From: UBA1413 sp964650525
Lineage (GTDB): Bacteria > Bacteroidota > Bacteroidia > Bacteroidales > Prolixibacteraceae
Direction of reading: 5' to 3'
DNA length: 64,000 bases
Assembly (NCBI GenBank): GCA_964650525.1
Contig: CAZYUA010000017.1
Span: 1 to 64,000, forward strand
Part shown: piece by piece, positions 51,702 through 60,085 of the stretch
How the letters are laid out: the number at the start of each line of letters is the position of its first letter
Position numbering within the stretch: the first letter of the stretch is position 1
Program-made: the position numbers and the translations under genes
Notes under the pieces: generated by a model
Told to the model about the DNA's origin: nothing
Database searches by the model: none
What the model saw: only the letters and a program-made list of their open reading frames with translations

Positions 51702-52405
51702 GTGATATAGTAAGCGAAGCTGACCGTGCCGGACTGTACCGGCATGTAATCCATTATTTTCAGGATGCCCTGCCCGTGGCAGAAACAGAACTGAAATATG
51801 AAAACCCCTTTCACCTTTTGGTGGCGGTAATCCTTTCTGCCCAGTGTACCGATAAGCGGGTCAATCAGATAACTCCAGCCTTGCTGAGACAGTATCCGGA
51901 TCCCCCGACTATGGCTGCGGCCACACCGGAAGGACTTCTGAAGTTTATCGGCAGTTGCTCCTATCCAAACAACAAAGCCCGGCATCTGATCGGAATGTCG
52001 GTAAAACTGCTTGAACTTTTTGGGGGAGAGGTCCCCTCGGATGTGGATGAACTGCAAAAATTACCGGGGGTGGGACGCAAAACAGCGAATGTTATTGCCT
52101 CGGTGGCCTTCCAAAAGCCAGCCATGGCTGTTGACACACACGTATTCCGTGTTGCAGCCCGAATAGGTCTGTCGCTGGGTTCAAAAACTCCCTTAGATAC
52201 TGAAAGGCAACTCACTAGGCATATACCGGAGAATTTAATCGGACAAGCTCATCACTGGCTTATTCTTCACGGAAGAACTGTGTGTAAGGCGCGAAAGCCG
52301 GAGTGCCACCGTTGCGGACTGACCGGTGTATGCCTTTATTTCAACCATCAGCCCAGTAACAGCAAACTGATAGCCATGACCACCATACCCCCGATCAACC
52401 CGTAA
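51698..52405 (+). CDS. nth: Endonuclease III
   Basis: A 235-residue bifunctional DNA glycosylase/AP lyase that removes oxidised pyrimidines. The helix-hairpin-helix LPGVGRKTANVI carries the catalytic Lys, the Asp is in VDTHVFRVA, and the [4Fe-4S] cluster uses C-x6-C-x2-C-x5-C in CKARKPECHRCGLTGVC. It is slightly longer than usual: the last 18 residues run across the 3' end of the convergent zupT gene (58 bp overlap) and are probably not conserved. ATGA overlap with the aminopeptidase P gene. Confidence 0.95.
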   Translation: MSDIVSEADRAGLYRHVIHYFQDALPVAETELKYENPFHLLVAVILSAQCTDKRVNQITPALLRQYPDPPTMAAATPEGLLKFIGSCSYPNNKARHLIGMSVKLLELFGGEVPSDVDELQKLPGVGRKTANVIASVAFQKPAMAVDTHVFRVAARIGLSLGSKTPLDTERQLTRHIPENLIGQAHHWLILHGRTVCKARKPECHRCGLTGVCLYFNHQPSNSKLIAMTTIPPINP

Positions 52406-53172
52406 ATTGCCAGGTGGTGCTCTCCGTATTCTTCAGCTGAAGGCAACAACTCATCGAGCGAAATGTAAACCATGATCCCGGCTACTGATGCCATAACGGT
52501 ATCAAAAGCTATATTCATCTCATCGAGATGAAGGAAAGGCGACAGTACAATATAGGCAATCAGGGCTCCTACAGGCTCGGATAAACCGGAAAGGAAAGAA
52601 AGGCTAAAAGCTTTCTTCCGGTTGCCGGTGGCATAAAAAACAGGTACGGACACAGCAATTCCTTCAGGGATATTGTGTATGGCCACGGCAATGGCAATGG
52701 CAACCCCAAGGGCAGGGTCCTTCAGAGCCGACATAAAGGTGGCTATCCCTTCCGGAAAATTGTGGATGGCAACTGCCAGGGCGGTCATCTTTCCCATGCG
52801 ATAGAGTTTCCGGAAACTGACCGCTTTCGATTCATTTTCCATCGACTCTACCGACCGCATCTCGTGCGGGTTCTCAGCCGAAGGTATGAATTTGTCGATC
52901 AGCCCGATGATCAGCATGCCCCCGAAAAAGGCTGCAAGAGTATATAATGTGCCCGAAAAATTGCCAAATCTTGAAATAAACCCCTCTCTGGCATCGGGAA
53001 ATACCTCAACAAAAGAGATATAAATCATTACACCAGCCGAAAACCCCAGTGCTATGGATAGCAACCGGGTGTTGGTCCTTTTGGCCATCAAAGCGATGGA
53101 ACTTCCGATACCTGTTGAAAGTCCTGCAATAAGCGTTAAGCCCAAGGCGAACAAGATATTCTGTGAACCCAT
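52348..53172 (-). CDS. zupT: ZIP family zinc transporter (ZupT)
   Basis: A 274-residue inner-membrane protein with about eight hydrophobic segments. The TM4 and TM5 metal motifs are HNFPEG (AVAIHNFPEGIATF) and HNIPEG (AVAIHNIPEGIAVS), characteristic of ZupT, which takes up zinc and other divalent metals. The cytoplasmic loop between TM3 and TM4 is short (ENPHEMRSVESMENESKAVS) with few histidines. The start is the ATG at 53172; the longer frame covers the divergent promoter region of the ferredoxin gene. Confidence 0.92.
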   Translation of the reverse strand: MGSQNILFALGLTLIAGLSTGIGSSIALMAKRTNTRLLSIALGFSAGVMIYISFVEVFPDAREGFISRFGNFSGTLYTLAAFFGGMLIIGLIDKFIPSAENPHEMRSVESMENESKAVSFRKLYRMGKMTALAVAIHNFPEGIATFMSALKDPALGVAIAIAVAIHNIPEGIAVSVPVFYATGNRKKAFSLSFLSGLSEPVGALIAYIVLSPFLHLDEMNIAFDTVMASVAGIMVYISLDELLPSAEEYGEHHLAIYGLIGGMVVMAISLLLLG

Positions 53173-53213
53173 AATTCCGCCAAATGAATTAATCCCGATA
53201 AATGTAGTACAAA

Positions 53214-53247
53214 TTTGGAATTGGTTTAAACAATCTTTGTACATTTG
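53214..53247 (+). promoter_or_regulatory. Promoter of the ferredoxin gene
   Basis: TACATTTG (53240-53247) matches TAnnTTTG. TTTG at 53214-53217, or TTGG at 53221-53224, could be the -33 element, with spacers of 22 or 15 bp. The box ends 36 bp before the ATG. Confidence 0.6.
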
Positions 53248-53283
53248 CCGGCGACGAAAAGGTTAAACATAAACAAAAAAGCT

Positions 53284-53451
53284 ATGGCTTACAAAATTTC
53301 TGAAGAATGTATCGCATGCGGGACTTGCATAGATGAGTGCCCGGTTGATGCAATTTCCGAAGGAGACATCTATGTGATCGATCCCGAACTTTGCACCGAT
53401 TGTGGCTCTTGTGCAGAAGTCTGCCCGGTGGAGGCCATTGCCCCGGCATAA
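53284..53451 (+). CDS. 2[4Fe-4S] ferredoxin
   Basis: A 55-residue clostridial-type ferredoxin with two complete cluster motifs, CIACGTCIDECP and CTDCGSCAEVCP, each ending in CPV. It is a low-potential electron carrier, a likely acceptor for the PFOR at 9480 and donor to hydrogenase, Rnf or NADP reductase. The start is the ATG at 53284; a frame extending upstream covers the promoter region. A structured element begins 26 bp after the stop. Confidence 0.95.
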   Translation: MAYKISEECIACGTCIDECPVDAISEGDIYVIDPELCTDCGSCAEVCPVEAIAPA

Positions 53452-53477
53452 CCATCCCGGTGAACATCAGTAGTTGT

Positions 53478-53651
53478 AAGAGGCTTTCTCAATTGATTTG
53501 CTGAGTCATACACCCGGGAGGTGTATTGTTTTCTCCCTTCACCTGTTGAAGGTTATCATCCGGGATTCGTTGAATCCCCTGGTAAGAAAGTGAAAATGGT
53601 ATACCCGACGGGAAAAGGCCGGCGATCTTCCACTGGGAGAGCCTCTTTTTT
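53478..53651 (+). ncRNA. Candidate structured RNA or complex 3' element after ferredoxin
   Basis: The closing helix pairs 53478-53491 with 53634-53647 (AAGAGGCTTTCTC with GGGAGAGCCTCTT, plus A53491-T53634), 14 bp including two G-U pairs that form only on the plus strand. Inside are hairpins 53508-53514/53520-53526 (ATACACC/GGTGTAT), 53536-53541/53547-53552 (CCTTCA/TGAAGG) and 53562-53568/53572-53578 (GGGATTC/GAATCCC, loop GTT). A T-run follows at once. It occupies most of the 314 bp spacer before secA. No known ncRNA family was recognised; no promoter box lies between the ferredoxin stop and the element, so it is probably the ferredoxin 3' end. Confidence 0.6.
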
Positions 53652-53720
53652 ATTCTTAACAGGTATCCTTGTTTTACAACCTTTTTCCCGTTTTCCGGTA
53701 GAGATTTGACCTTCATTCGT

Positions 53721-53728
53721 TACCTTTG
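53721..53728 (+). promoter_or_regulatory. Promoter -7 box for secA
   Basis: TACCTTTG matches TAnnTTTG and ends 37 bp before the secA ATG. An AGGAGG at 53751-53756 region precedes the start by about 15 bp. The box implies secA is transcribed separately from the ferredoxin unit. Confidence 0.6.
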
Positions 53729-53765
53729 CAATCAAAACAGAGGAGGATCCTAATAGAATAGCAAT

Positions 53766-56700
53766 ATGGCATTCATAACCAAAATACTCGGGAAGATCCT
53801 GGGAAACAAATCAGAGAAAGATATTTCGGTCATTACACCCTTGCTGGAATCCATTCGTAAAGAGACAGAACGGCTCAGCAACCTGACCAATGACCTTCTC
53901 CGGGATGAAACCATGAAAATCAGACAAATCATTGCCGGCAGAATCCGGGAAGAAGAAGATGAAATCGCTGCCCTGAAAGGGAAGGCTGATGAAGTGGAGA
54001 TCCAGGAGAGTGAAAAACTCTATGAGAGAATCGACAAACTGGAAGAGTCGATTATCGAGAAACTGGAAACTGTGTTAAATGAAATTCTTCCCCTGGCTTT
54101 TGCCATCGTAAAAGAGACGGCCCGCCGGTTTTGTGAAAATGAGAAACTGGAAGTTCAGGCCCGGGATTACGACCGGGACCTGGCGGCTGTCAGGAACAGT
54201 ATTGTGATCGAAGGCGACCGGGCCATATGGTATAACCACTGGATGGCCGGAGGCAACGAGATAACCTGGGATATGGTGCATTACGATGTTCAGCTGATCG
54301 GCGGAATCGTTCTTCACCAGGGGAAAATTGCCGAAATGGCCACAGGGGAAGGAAAAACGCTGGTGGCCACTCTGCCGGTGTTTTTAAATGCTCTTGCCGG
54401 ACGCGGAGTCCACATCGTTACCGTGAACGATTACCTGTCCAAGCGTGACTCTGAATGGATGGGACCAATGTTTGAATTCCACGGACTGAGTGTAGACTGT
54501 ATCGACAAACACCAACCCAACTCGGAAGCCCGCAGAAAAGCCTATAATGCAGATATTACCTTCGGCACGAACAACGAATTTGGCTTTGACTACCTTCGCG
54601 ACAATATGGCGATCAATCCCCAGGACCTGGTCCAGCGTAAACACCATTATGCCATCGTCGACGAAGTCGACTCCGTATTGATCGATGATGCCCGAACCCC
54701 TCTGATCATCTCCGGACCGGTACCCAAAGGTGAAAACCAACAGTTTGAAGAACTGAAGCTTTATGTGGAAAAACTATTTAAAGCTCAGCGCGACCTTTTC
54801 AATTCCGTCTTTAATGATGCAAAACGGCTGCTGACCAAGGAAAACGCCACCGAGGAAGAGAAGAAAGAGGGAGGCCTTTTGCTGCTCAGAGCCCATAAAG
54901 GCCTGCCCAAAAACAAAACCCTTATCAAATTCCTCAGCGAAGAGGGTATGAAACAAGTCCTGCTCAGAACTGAGAATTTATATATGCAGGATAACAACAA
55001 AAACATGCACATCGTTACCGATCCTCTTTTCTTTATCATTGAGGAAAAGCAAAATTCGGTTGAAATGACCGATAAGGGGATTGACCTGATTTCCGCTGGG
55101 TTTGATGATCCATCCTTTTTCATTTTGCCCGATATGGGGGCCGAAATTGCAGAACTTCAAAACGGGGGATATAGTTCCGAAGAACTGATTGAAAAGAAGG
55201 ACCAGCTGTTGCAGAATTATGCCGTAAAATCAGAACGGGTACATACCATCATCCAATTGCTGAAAGCCTACACCATGTTCGAAAAGGATGTCGAGTACGT
55301 GGTAATGGATAACAAGGTGAAAATTGTGGACGAACAGACGGGGCGGATTCTGGAAGGCAGACGCTATTCCGACGGACTCCACCAGGCGATTGAGGCCAAG
55401 GAACGGGTGAAGGTGGAAGCAGCTACCCAGACATTTGCCACCATTACCCTCCAGAACTACTTCAGGATGTACCACAAACTTGCCGGAATGACCGGAACTG
55501 CCGAAACGGAAGCCGGGGAATTGTGGGATATCTATAAGCTGGAAGTAGTGGTCATCCCCACCAATAAGCCGATAGTCAGGAAAGATGAGGAGGACCTGGT
55601 CTATAAAACCAAACGGGAAAAGTATAATGCCGTTATTCAGGAAATCGAGCAGCTGTTTAAGGCCGGCAGGCCGGTGCTTGTAGGAACAACTTCGGTGGAA
55701 ATATCAGAATTGCTCAGCCGAATGCTGAAAATGAAAGGGATCCATCACAACGTGCTGAATGCCAAGTTGCACGCCCGGGAAGCAGAGATTGTAGCTGAAG
55801 CTGGCCACACCGGAATGGTGACCATCGCAACCAATATGGCAGGACGGGGAACTGATATCAAGCTGACACCCGAAGTAAGAAATGCAGGAGGTCTTGCCAT
55901 TATCGGTACCGAACGGCACGAATCCAGAAGGGTCGACCGACAGCTGCGAGGCCGTGCGGGACGACAAGGAGACCCGGGATCTTCCCAGTTCTTCGTTTCA
56001 CTGGAAGACGACCTGATGAGACTCTTCGGCTCCGACCGAATCGCAGGAATCATGGACCGCCTGGGCCTGAAGGAGGGTGAGGTCATCCAACACTCCATGA
56101 TTTCCAAATCCATTGAACGGGCTCAGAAAAAAGTTGAGGAAAATAACTTCGGCATCCGGAAAAGACTACTCGAATACGATGATGTCATGAACTCCCAAAG
56201 GGAGGTGGTTTATAAAAAACGACGGCACGCACTTTACGGAGAACGGCTGGAAGTGGATGTCCTGAACATGATGTACGACTCCGTAGAAGCACTGGTGGCT
56301 GAGTACCAGGGAACCGATGAGTTCGAAGACTTCAATCTTGAACTGATCCGGTTGCTTTCAATTGAATCGCCTGTAGGCCAGGAAGAATTTAAAAAAATCA
56401 GCGCCGATGAACTTACCGATCGGATTTATCAGGCGATGATCGAAAGCTATAACCGAATGGTACAGAATATTGCCAAACAAGCCTTCCCGGTTATCAAAGA
56501 CGTGTACGAAAAGAAATCACATATTTACCAGAATATCGTCGTACCCATTACCGATGGGAGGAGATTATTCCAGATAATATGCAATCTTGAAAAAGCATAT
56601 TTCAACAAAGGCAGGGAGTTGGTGAAATCGTACCAGAAACAGACGGTCCTCAACACGTTCGATGAGGCTTGGAAGGAGCAACTGCGTGAAATGGACGACC

Positions 56701-57083
56701 TGAAACAGTCGGTTCAAAATGCCACTTACGAACAGAAAGATCCTCTTCTGATTTATAAATTCGAATCTTTCAACCTTTTCAAGGAAATGGTGAGTAAGGT
56801 AAACAAGGATATTGTTTCCACCCTGACAAAAGGCTATATTCCCATTCAGAACCCTGATCAGGTCAAAGAGGCAGCCGCTGCCAAAAGAACCGACATGAGC
56901 CGGTACCGGACCCAAAAGAGCGAAGTGGCTGCCAGTTCAAACCCGATGGAGGGCGCCCAGGCTCAAACACAGGAAAAATCGCATCCAGAACCTGTACGCG
57001 TTGAAAAAAGGGTCGGACGCAACGATCCTTGTCCTTGCGGAAGCGGAAAGAAATTCAAACATTGCCATGGCCAGGGATTATGA
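53766..57083 (+). CDS. secA: Preprotein translocase ATPase SecA
   Basis: A 1105-residue motor that drives secretory proteins through SecYEG. Walker A is ATGEGKTL (Lys197), the DEAD motif is VDEVDSVLIDDARTPLI, followed by the preprotein cross-linking domain, second nucleotide fold (TNMAGRGTDIKL), scaffold and wing domains, and the C-terminal SEC-C zinc motif NDPCPCGSGKKFKHCHG. It is larger than E. coli SecA (901 aa); the added segments, for example residues 60-130 and 345-420, are typical of Bacteroidota. Promoter box at 53721-53728. Confidence 0.97.
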   Translation: MAFITKILGKILGNKSEKDISVITPLLESIRKETERLSNLTNDLLRDETMKIRQIIAGRIREEEDEIAALKGKADEVEIQESEKLYERIDKLEESIIEKLETVLNEILPLAFAIVKETARRFCENEKLEVQARDYDRDLAAVRNSIVIEGDRAIWYNHWMAGGNEITWDMVHYDVQLIGGIVLHQGKIAEMATGEGKTLVATLPVFLNALAGRGVHIVTVNDYLSKRDSEWMGPMFEFHGLSVDCIDKHQPNSEARRKAYNADITFGTNNEFGFDYLRDNMAINPQDLVQRKHHYAIVDEVDSVLIDDARTPLIISGPVPKGENQQFEELKLYVEKLFKAQRDLFNSVFNDAKRLLTKENATEEEKKEGGLLLLRAHKGLPKNKTLIKFLSEEGMKQVLLRTENLYMQDNNKNMHIVTDPLFFIIEEKQNSVEMTDKGIDLISAGFDDPSFFILPDMGAEIAELQNGGYSSEELIEKKDQLLQNYAVKSERVHTIIQLLKAYTMFEKDVEYVVMDNKVKIVDEQTGRILEGRRYSDGLHQAIEAKERVKVEAATQTFATITLQNYFRMYHKLAGMTGTAETEAGELWDIYKLEVVVIPTNKPIVRKDEEDLVYKTKREKYNAVIQEIEQLFKAGRPVLVGTTSVEISELLSRMLKMKGIHHNVLNAKLHAREAEIVAEAGHTGMVTIATNMAGRGTDIKLTPEVRNAGGLAIIGTERHESRRVDRQLRGRAGRQGDPGSSQFFVSLEDDLMRLFGSDRIAGIMDRLGLKEGEVIQHSMISKSIERAQKKVEENNFGIRKRLLEYDDVMNSQREVVYKKRRHALYGERLEVDVLNMMYDSVEALVAEYQGTDEFEDFNLELIRLLSIESPVGQEEFKKISADELTDRIYQAMIESYNRMVQNIAKQAFPVIKDVYEKKSHIYQNIVVPITDGRRLFQIICNLEKAYFNKGRELVKSYQKQTVLNTFDEAWKEQLREMDDLKQSVQNATYEQKDPLLIYKFESFNLFKEMVSKVNKDIVSTLTKGYIPIQNPDQVKEAAAAKRTDMSRYRTQKSEVAASSNPMEGAQAQTQEKSHPEPVRVEKRVGRNDPCPCGSGKKFKHCHGQGL

Positions 57084-57161
57084 ATTTTCTGATTTCGTAA
57101 ATACCCGGCTGTTCCCGGTTGTTGTTTTTGAAGTTTGTATAATGCCTAAACCTTTCTTAAC

Positions 57162-57977
57162 ATGGTTGGAATGCTGAGTTTTATCCATTGGAATGCTGAT
57201 CCGGAAATTTTCAGAATAGGATCTTTTGCCGTTCGCTGGTATGGATTGCTGTTTGCTTCAGGCTTCCTGATAGGTTATTATATTGGCGAACGAATGTTCA
57301 AATCAGAAAATGTAAACTCCAAGTGGATAGACTCCCTGTTCTTTTATATTATTATTGCAACAGTAGTTGGTGCCCGGCTGGGGCACGTATTTTTCTATGG
57401 GTGGGATTATTATTCACAACATCCTGCAGAGATATTTATGACATGGCGGGGCGGGTTGGCCAGCCATGGCGGAGCCATAGGCATCCTTGTGGCACTTTGG
57501 ATTCACTCCCGTTTAGTGACCAAACGGACCATGCTGTGGTCGCTCGACAGGGTGGTCGTTCCGACGGCGCTGGTTGGAGCCTTTATCCGCTTGGGTAACC
57601 TAATGAATTCCGAAATTTATGGTATACAGACTGGAATGCCCTGGGGTTTTATCTTTGAAAGGAATGATGAAACCTTTCCCAAGCATCCTACACAGATCTA
57701 TGAGGCACTTTGCTACCTGATCTCTTTCTTTATACTGATGTACTTTTATCGCAAGGGGGGCGCCAGGAACAAACCCGGATTCTTACTGGGGCTGTTTTTT
57801 ATTCTGATATTTACCGCCCGCTTTTTTATTGAGTTTATTAAGGAGGATCAGGAAGCGTTTGAAGCCGGAATGCTATTGAACATGGGCCAACTGTTGAGCC
57901 TGCCTTTTGTGATGGCTGGGATTTTCCTGGTTTGGAGGGCAATGGTGAAACCCGAAGTAGTATTTAAAAATCAGTAA
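57162..57977 (+). CDS. lgt: Prolipoprotein diacylglyceryl transferase
   Basis: A 271-residue membrane enzyme that transfers diacylglycerol from phosphatidylglycerol to the lipobox cysteine, the first step of lipoprotein maturation. It has seven hydrophobic segments, the conserved periplasmic Arg near FIRLGNLMNSEIYG, the His in GGLASHGGAIG, and the PTQIYEAL motif. Fits the many lipoproteins encoded nearby. A second ATG three codons downstream (MLSFIHWN) is also possible. It ends convergently with the DUF6340 gene, 12 bp apart. Confidence 0.95.
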   Translation: MVGMLSFIHWNADPEIFRIGSFAVRWYGLLFASGFLIGYYIGERMFKSENVNSKWIDSLFFYIIIATVVGARLGHVFFYGWDYYSQHPAEIFMTWRGGLASHGGAIGILVALWIHSRLVTKRTMLWSLDRVVVPTALVGAFIRLGNLMNSEIYGIQTGMPWGFIFERNDETFPKHPTQIYEALCYLISFFILMYFYRKGGARNKPGFLLGLFFILIFTARFFIEFIKEDQEAFEAGMLLNMGQLLSLPFVMAGIFLVWRAMVKPEVVFKNQ

Positions 57978-57989
57978 AGTTCCGTTTGT

Positions 57990-59036
57990 TTATGGATTTT
58001 GATCTTCTCCTCTGCGGAGATTCTCAATTTCATTAAGCCGTTTTTGCAGGATTTGCCTGTAAGTGTTTACCATCTGAAGTTCCTGTGGGTTGTTGTATAC
58101 CTTAGCCAGGTGGTAGGCTTGCCCGATCCAGTCAAGGGCTTCGTTATGCTTATCGCCGATCTCCATCGCCAGGGCAAGGTTATAACGAGCGCCGACAGCC
58201 AGCCGGCCAAAACGGTCTGGGGTATATTTCTTCCATATTTCTCCGGCAGTCTCCCAATCCTGTTCTTCCGCATGAAGGGCGGCAATCCTGAATTCCTCGA
58301 GCGGGGGAATAACCATAATCCGCTGTACGGATATCCAGTCTGAAAAGAACCTTTCAGCATACTGTTCGCCAAAGGCCTCTGCCGCAAGGATCAGAGCGGG
58401 CAATCTGGGCGGCAGAATAGCATTGTAATCCGCCCGTATTCCATTTTCTGCTTCCCAGTACAAGGTGTCGGTCATGGTTTTCCGGTCGGAGGCTTTCCCT
58501 GTCATGCCGTCGTAAACGGTCCATATTCCGGCTATAGCTACCTCACGGGAAGCAGGGTTCATCCCGTCGTTGGAATAACGGGTGTAGAAACAGGAGAAGG
58601 TCTCCAGTGCAATGATGACCGACGCATGCGAGGCTTCTGCAATCCTGGTTACCAGAGCCGCGGGTAAAGGCGATAAATGTTCCGCAGTCTGTCGGGGCAT
58701 CAGGTCAGGAGAAAGTACCAGCGAGTGACGACCGATCTCCTTTTCTGAAAACTTTTCTGCAACCTTTTCCAGACAGGCAGAGACTATCAGACTGTCTATA
58801 TTTCTGTTTTCATTCTCACGGTCTTTGAATAACTGCTTATCTGCCTTGTAGTAATGTATCAGGGTATCCTTGGGATATTTGAAATTCCTGTAAAGGAACA
58901 ACACTGTATCTGTAGCGACAGGCAGGGAAATCTCTTCCATCCTCCGTATCTCAATGGGCACTTCCCGGTAAACGGTACAGGAAGCATAAGCTGCTATGGC
59001 TAAAAGCACTGTTGTACAACACTTAATTGTTCTCAT
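57990..59036 (-). CDS. DUF6340 lipoprotein (second copy)
   Basis: A 348-residue exported protein of the DUF6340 family found in Bacteroidota. The signal peptide ends in a lipobox (AYASC, Cys20). The N-terminal domain has the pattern LSPLPAALVTRIAEASHASV, and the C-terminal 110 residues carry TPR-like helices (NLALAMEIGDKHNEALDWIG). It is about the same length as, and clearly related to, the gene just upstream (59023-60066), so the pair arose by tandem duplication. They overlap by 14 bp. Role unknown; probably periplasmic or outer-membrane. Confidence 0.78.
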   Translation of the reverse strand: MRTIKCCTTVLLAIAAYASCTVYREVPIEIRRMEEISLPVATDTVLFLYRNFKYPKDTLIHYYKADKQLFKDRENENRNIDSLIVSACLEKVAEKFSEKEIGRHSLVLSPDLMPRQTAEHLSPLPAALVTRIAEASHASVIIALETFSCFYTRYSNDGMNPASREVAIAGIWTVYDGMTGKASDRKTMTDTLYWEAENGIRADYNAILPPRLPALILAAEAFGEQYAERFFSDWISVQRIMVIPPLEEFRIAALHAEEQDWETAGEIWKKYTPDRFGRLAVGARYNLALAMEIGDKHNEALDWIGQAYHLAKVYNNPQELQMVNTYRQILQKRLNEIENLRRGEDQNP

Positions 59037-60066
59037 TATCTTCCGATAACAGGATTTTTCGTTCTTTCAGTGTATCGAGGTAGTTCCAGGTTATTTTCCG
59101 GTAACAGTTATGGTAAGACTTGAGTCCCCAACGGATGGCTTCCTCCAGGTCACCCCGTAGTTCCCAGGCGAGGGCCATGTTAAACTCGGCTTTGCTCAGC
59201 AATTTTTTTCGTACTTTTTTCTGTGATAGTTCATGCCATAAGGCAGATGCCTGTTCCCACTCATCCTTAACGATGTACGTATGTGCCTCCTGAAGAAGCC
59301 TGTGCCCCCGATGGAAATAGAACCGGTTAACAGATTGCCAGGTGGGAGTTATGGTTTCTGCAAGCTGAAGAGCTGCTTCAATGGCGGATTGATCCATGCC
59401 ATCCTTTACGTTGGTGAAACGAAGAAATAACTGCTTGGTGTCAAGATCATCGTCTTCCCACAACAGCGTATCGCTGAAAAAGAAACTCTCTACGCTGCTC
59501 CGGTTGCGCGGATCGTATAAACGAAACAGGGCAGTATAGGCTATGCCCATTTCTGCAAACATAACCGGAAGATCCGAAGATAACGAATAATCCCACCCAC
59601 TGTAAAACATGGTGGAAATATTGTTGCTGAAATATTCGAGCGACAACAAGGCGTCGGTGTTGAAATTTTGGGTGAGTTGTGAAACCTGCTCCCAATCCAT
59701 GCTGTCAGCCCCAGTTTGCAGGGTGTCCCTAAGGAGAAACCGGTCTTCAGGGATCACCACGTCAAACCTGCCTGATTCGAATAACAGTGCCGCCAGGGTT
59801 TGAAGCAGGGTGTCGGTAGCATGAATGGCGTTGATTGTGGTATCCAACCTGAATGACTGCCTGTAAAACCTTAACTGGATTGTATCGGCAGGGTCGTCTG
59901 TAAAACGGAGATTCGCCGCCCTGTTAACCAGGAGCAAAGATTGCACCTGGTTATCGATCTTTTGCTGAGCAGGGTAGGTTATTTCAGCAGTAAGAAAAGT
60001 CACCGGTTTGCACGATCCCATACATAACGCAGCAAACAGAAACCAGAAGACCCTTTTAATTTCCAT
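59023..60066 (-). CDS. DUF6340 lipoprotein (first copy)
   Basis: A 347-residue lipoprotein with a lipobox (CMGSC, Cys19), the DUF6340 N-terminal region (LLLVNRAANLRF, ESGRFDVVIPEDRFLL) and C-terminal TPR-like helices (FNMALAWELRGDLEEAIRWG). It shares domain order with its downstream neighbour but is only moderately similar, suggesting an old duplication. It lies 19 bp after the VWA membrane protein gene, so all three form an operon. No function is known. Confidence 0.78.
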   Translation of the reverse strand: MEIKRVFWFLFAALCMGSCKPVTFLTAEITYPAQQKIDNQVQSLLLVNRAANLRFTDDPADTIQLRFYRQSFRLDTTINAIHATDTLLQTLAALLFESGRFDVVIPEDRFLLRDTLQTGADSMDWEQVSQLTQNFNTDALLSLEYFSNNISTMFYSGWDYSLSSDLPVMFAEMGIAYTALFRLYDPRNRSSVESFFFSDTLLWEDDDLDTKQLFLRFTNVKDGMDQSAIEAALQLAETITPTWQSVNRFYFHRGHRLLQEAHTYIVKDEWEQASALWHELSQKKVRKKLLSKAEFNMALAWELRGDLEEAIRWGLKSYHNCYRKITWNYLDTLKERKILLSEDNENN

Positions 60067-60085
60067 ACCCTAACAGCTTTGGACT

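Noticed and set aside
53562..53578. GGGATTC-GTT-GAATCCC looked like a tRNA T-arm
   Set aside because: No matching acceptor, D or anticodon arms surround it; it is a hairpin of the structured element after ferredoxin.
53521..53709. A 62-codon frame between ferredoxin and secA
   Set aside because: It overlaps the structured element and its T-run and resembles no protein.
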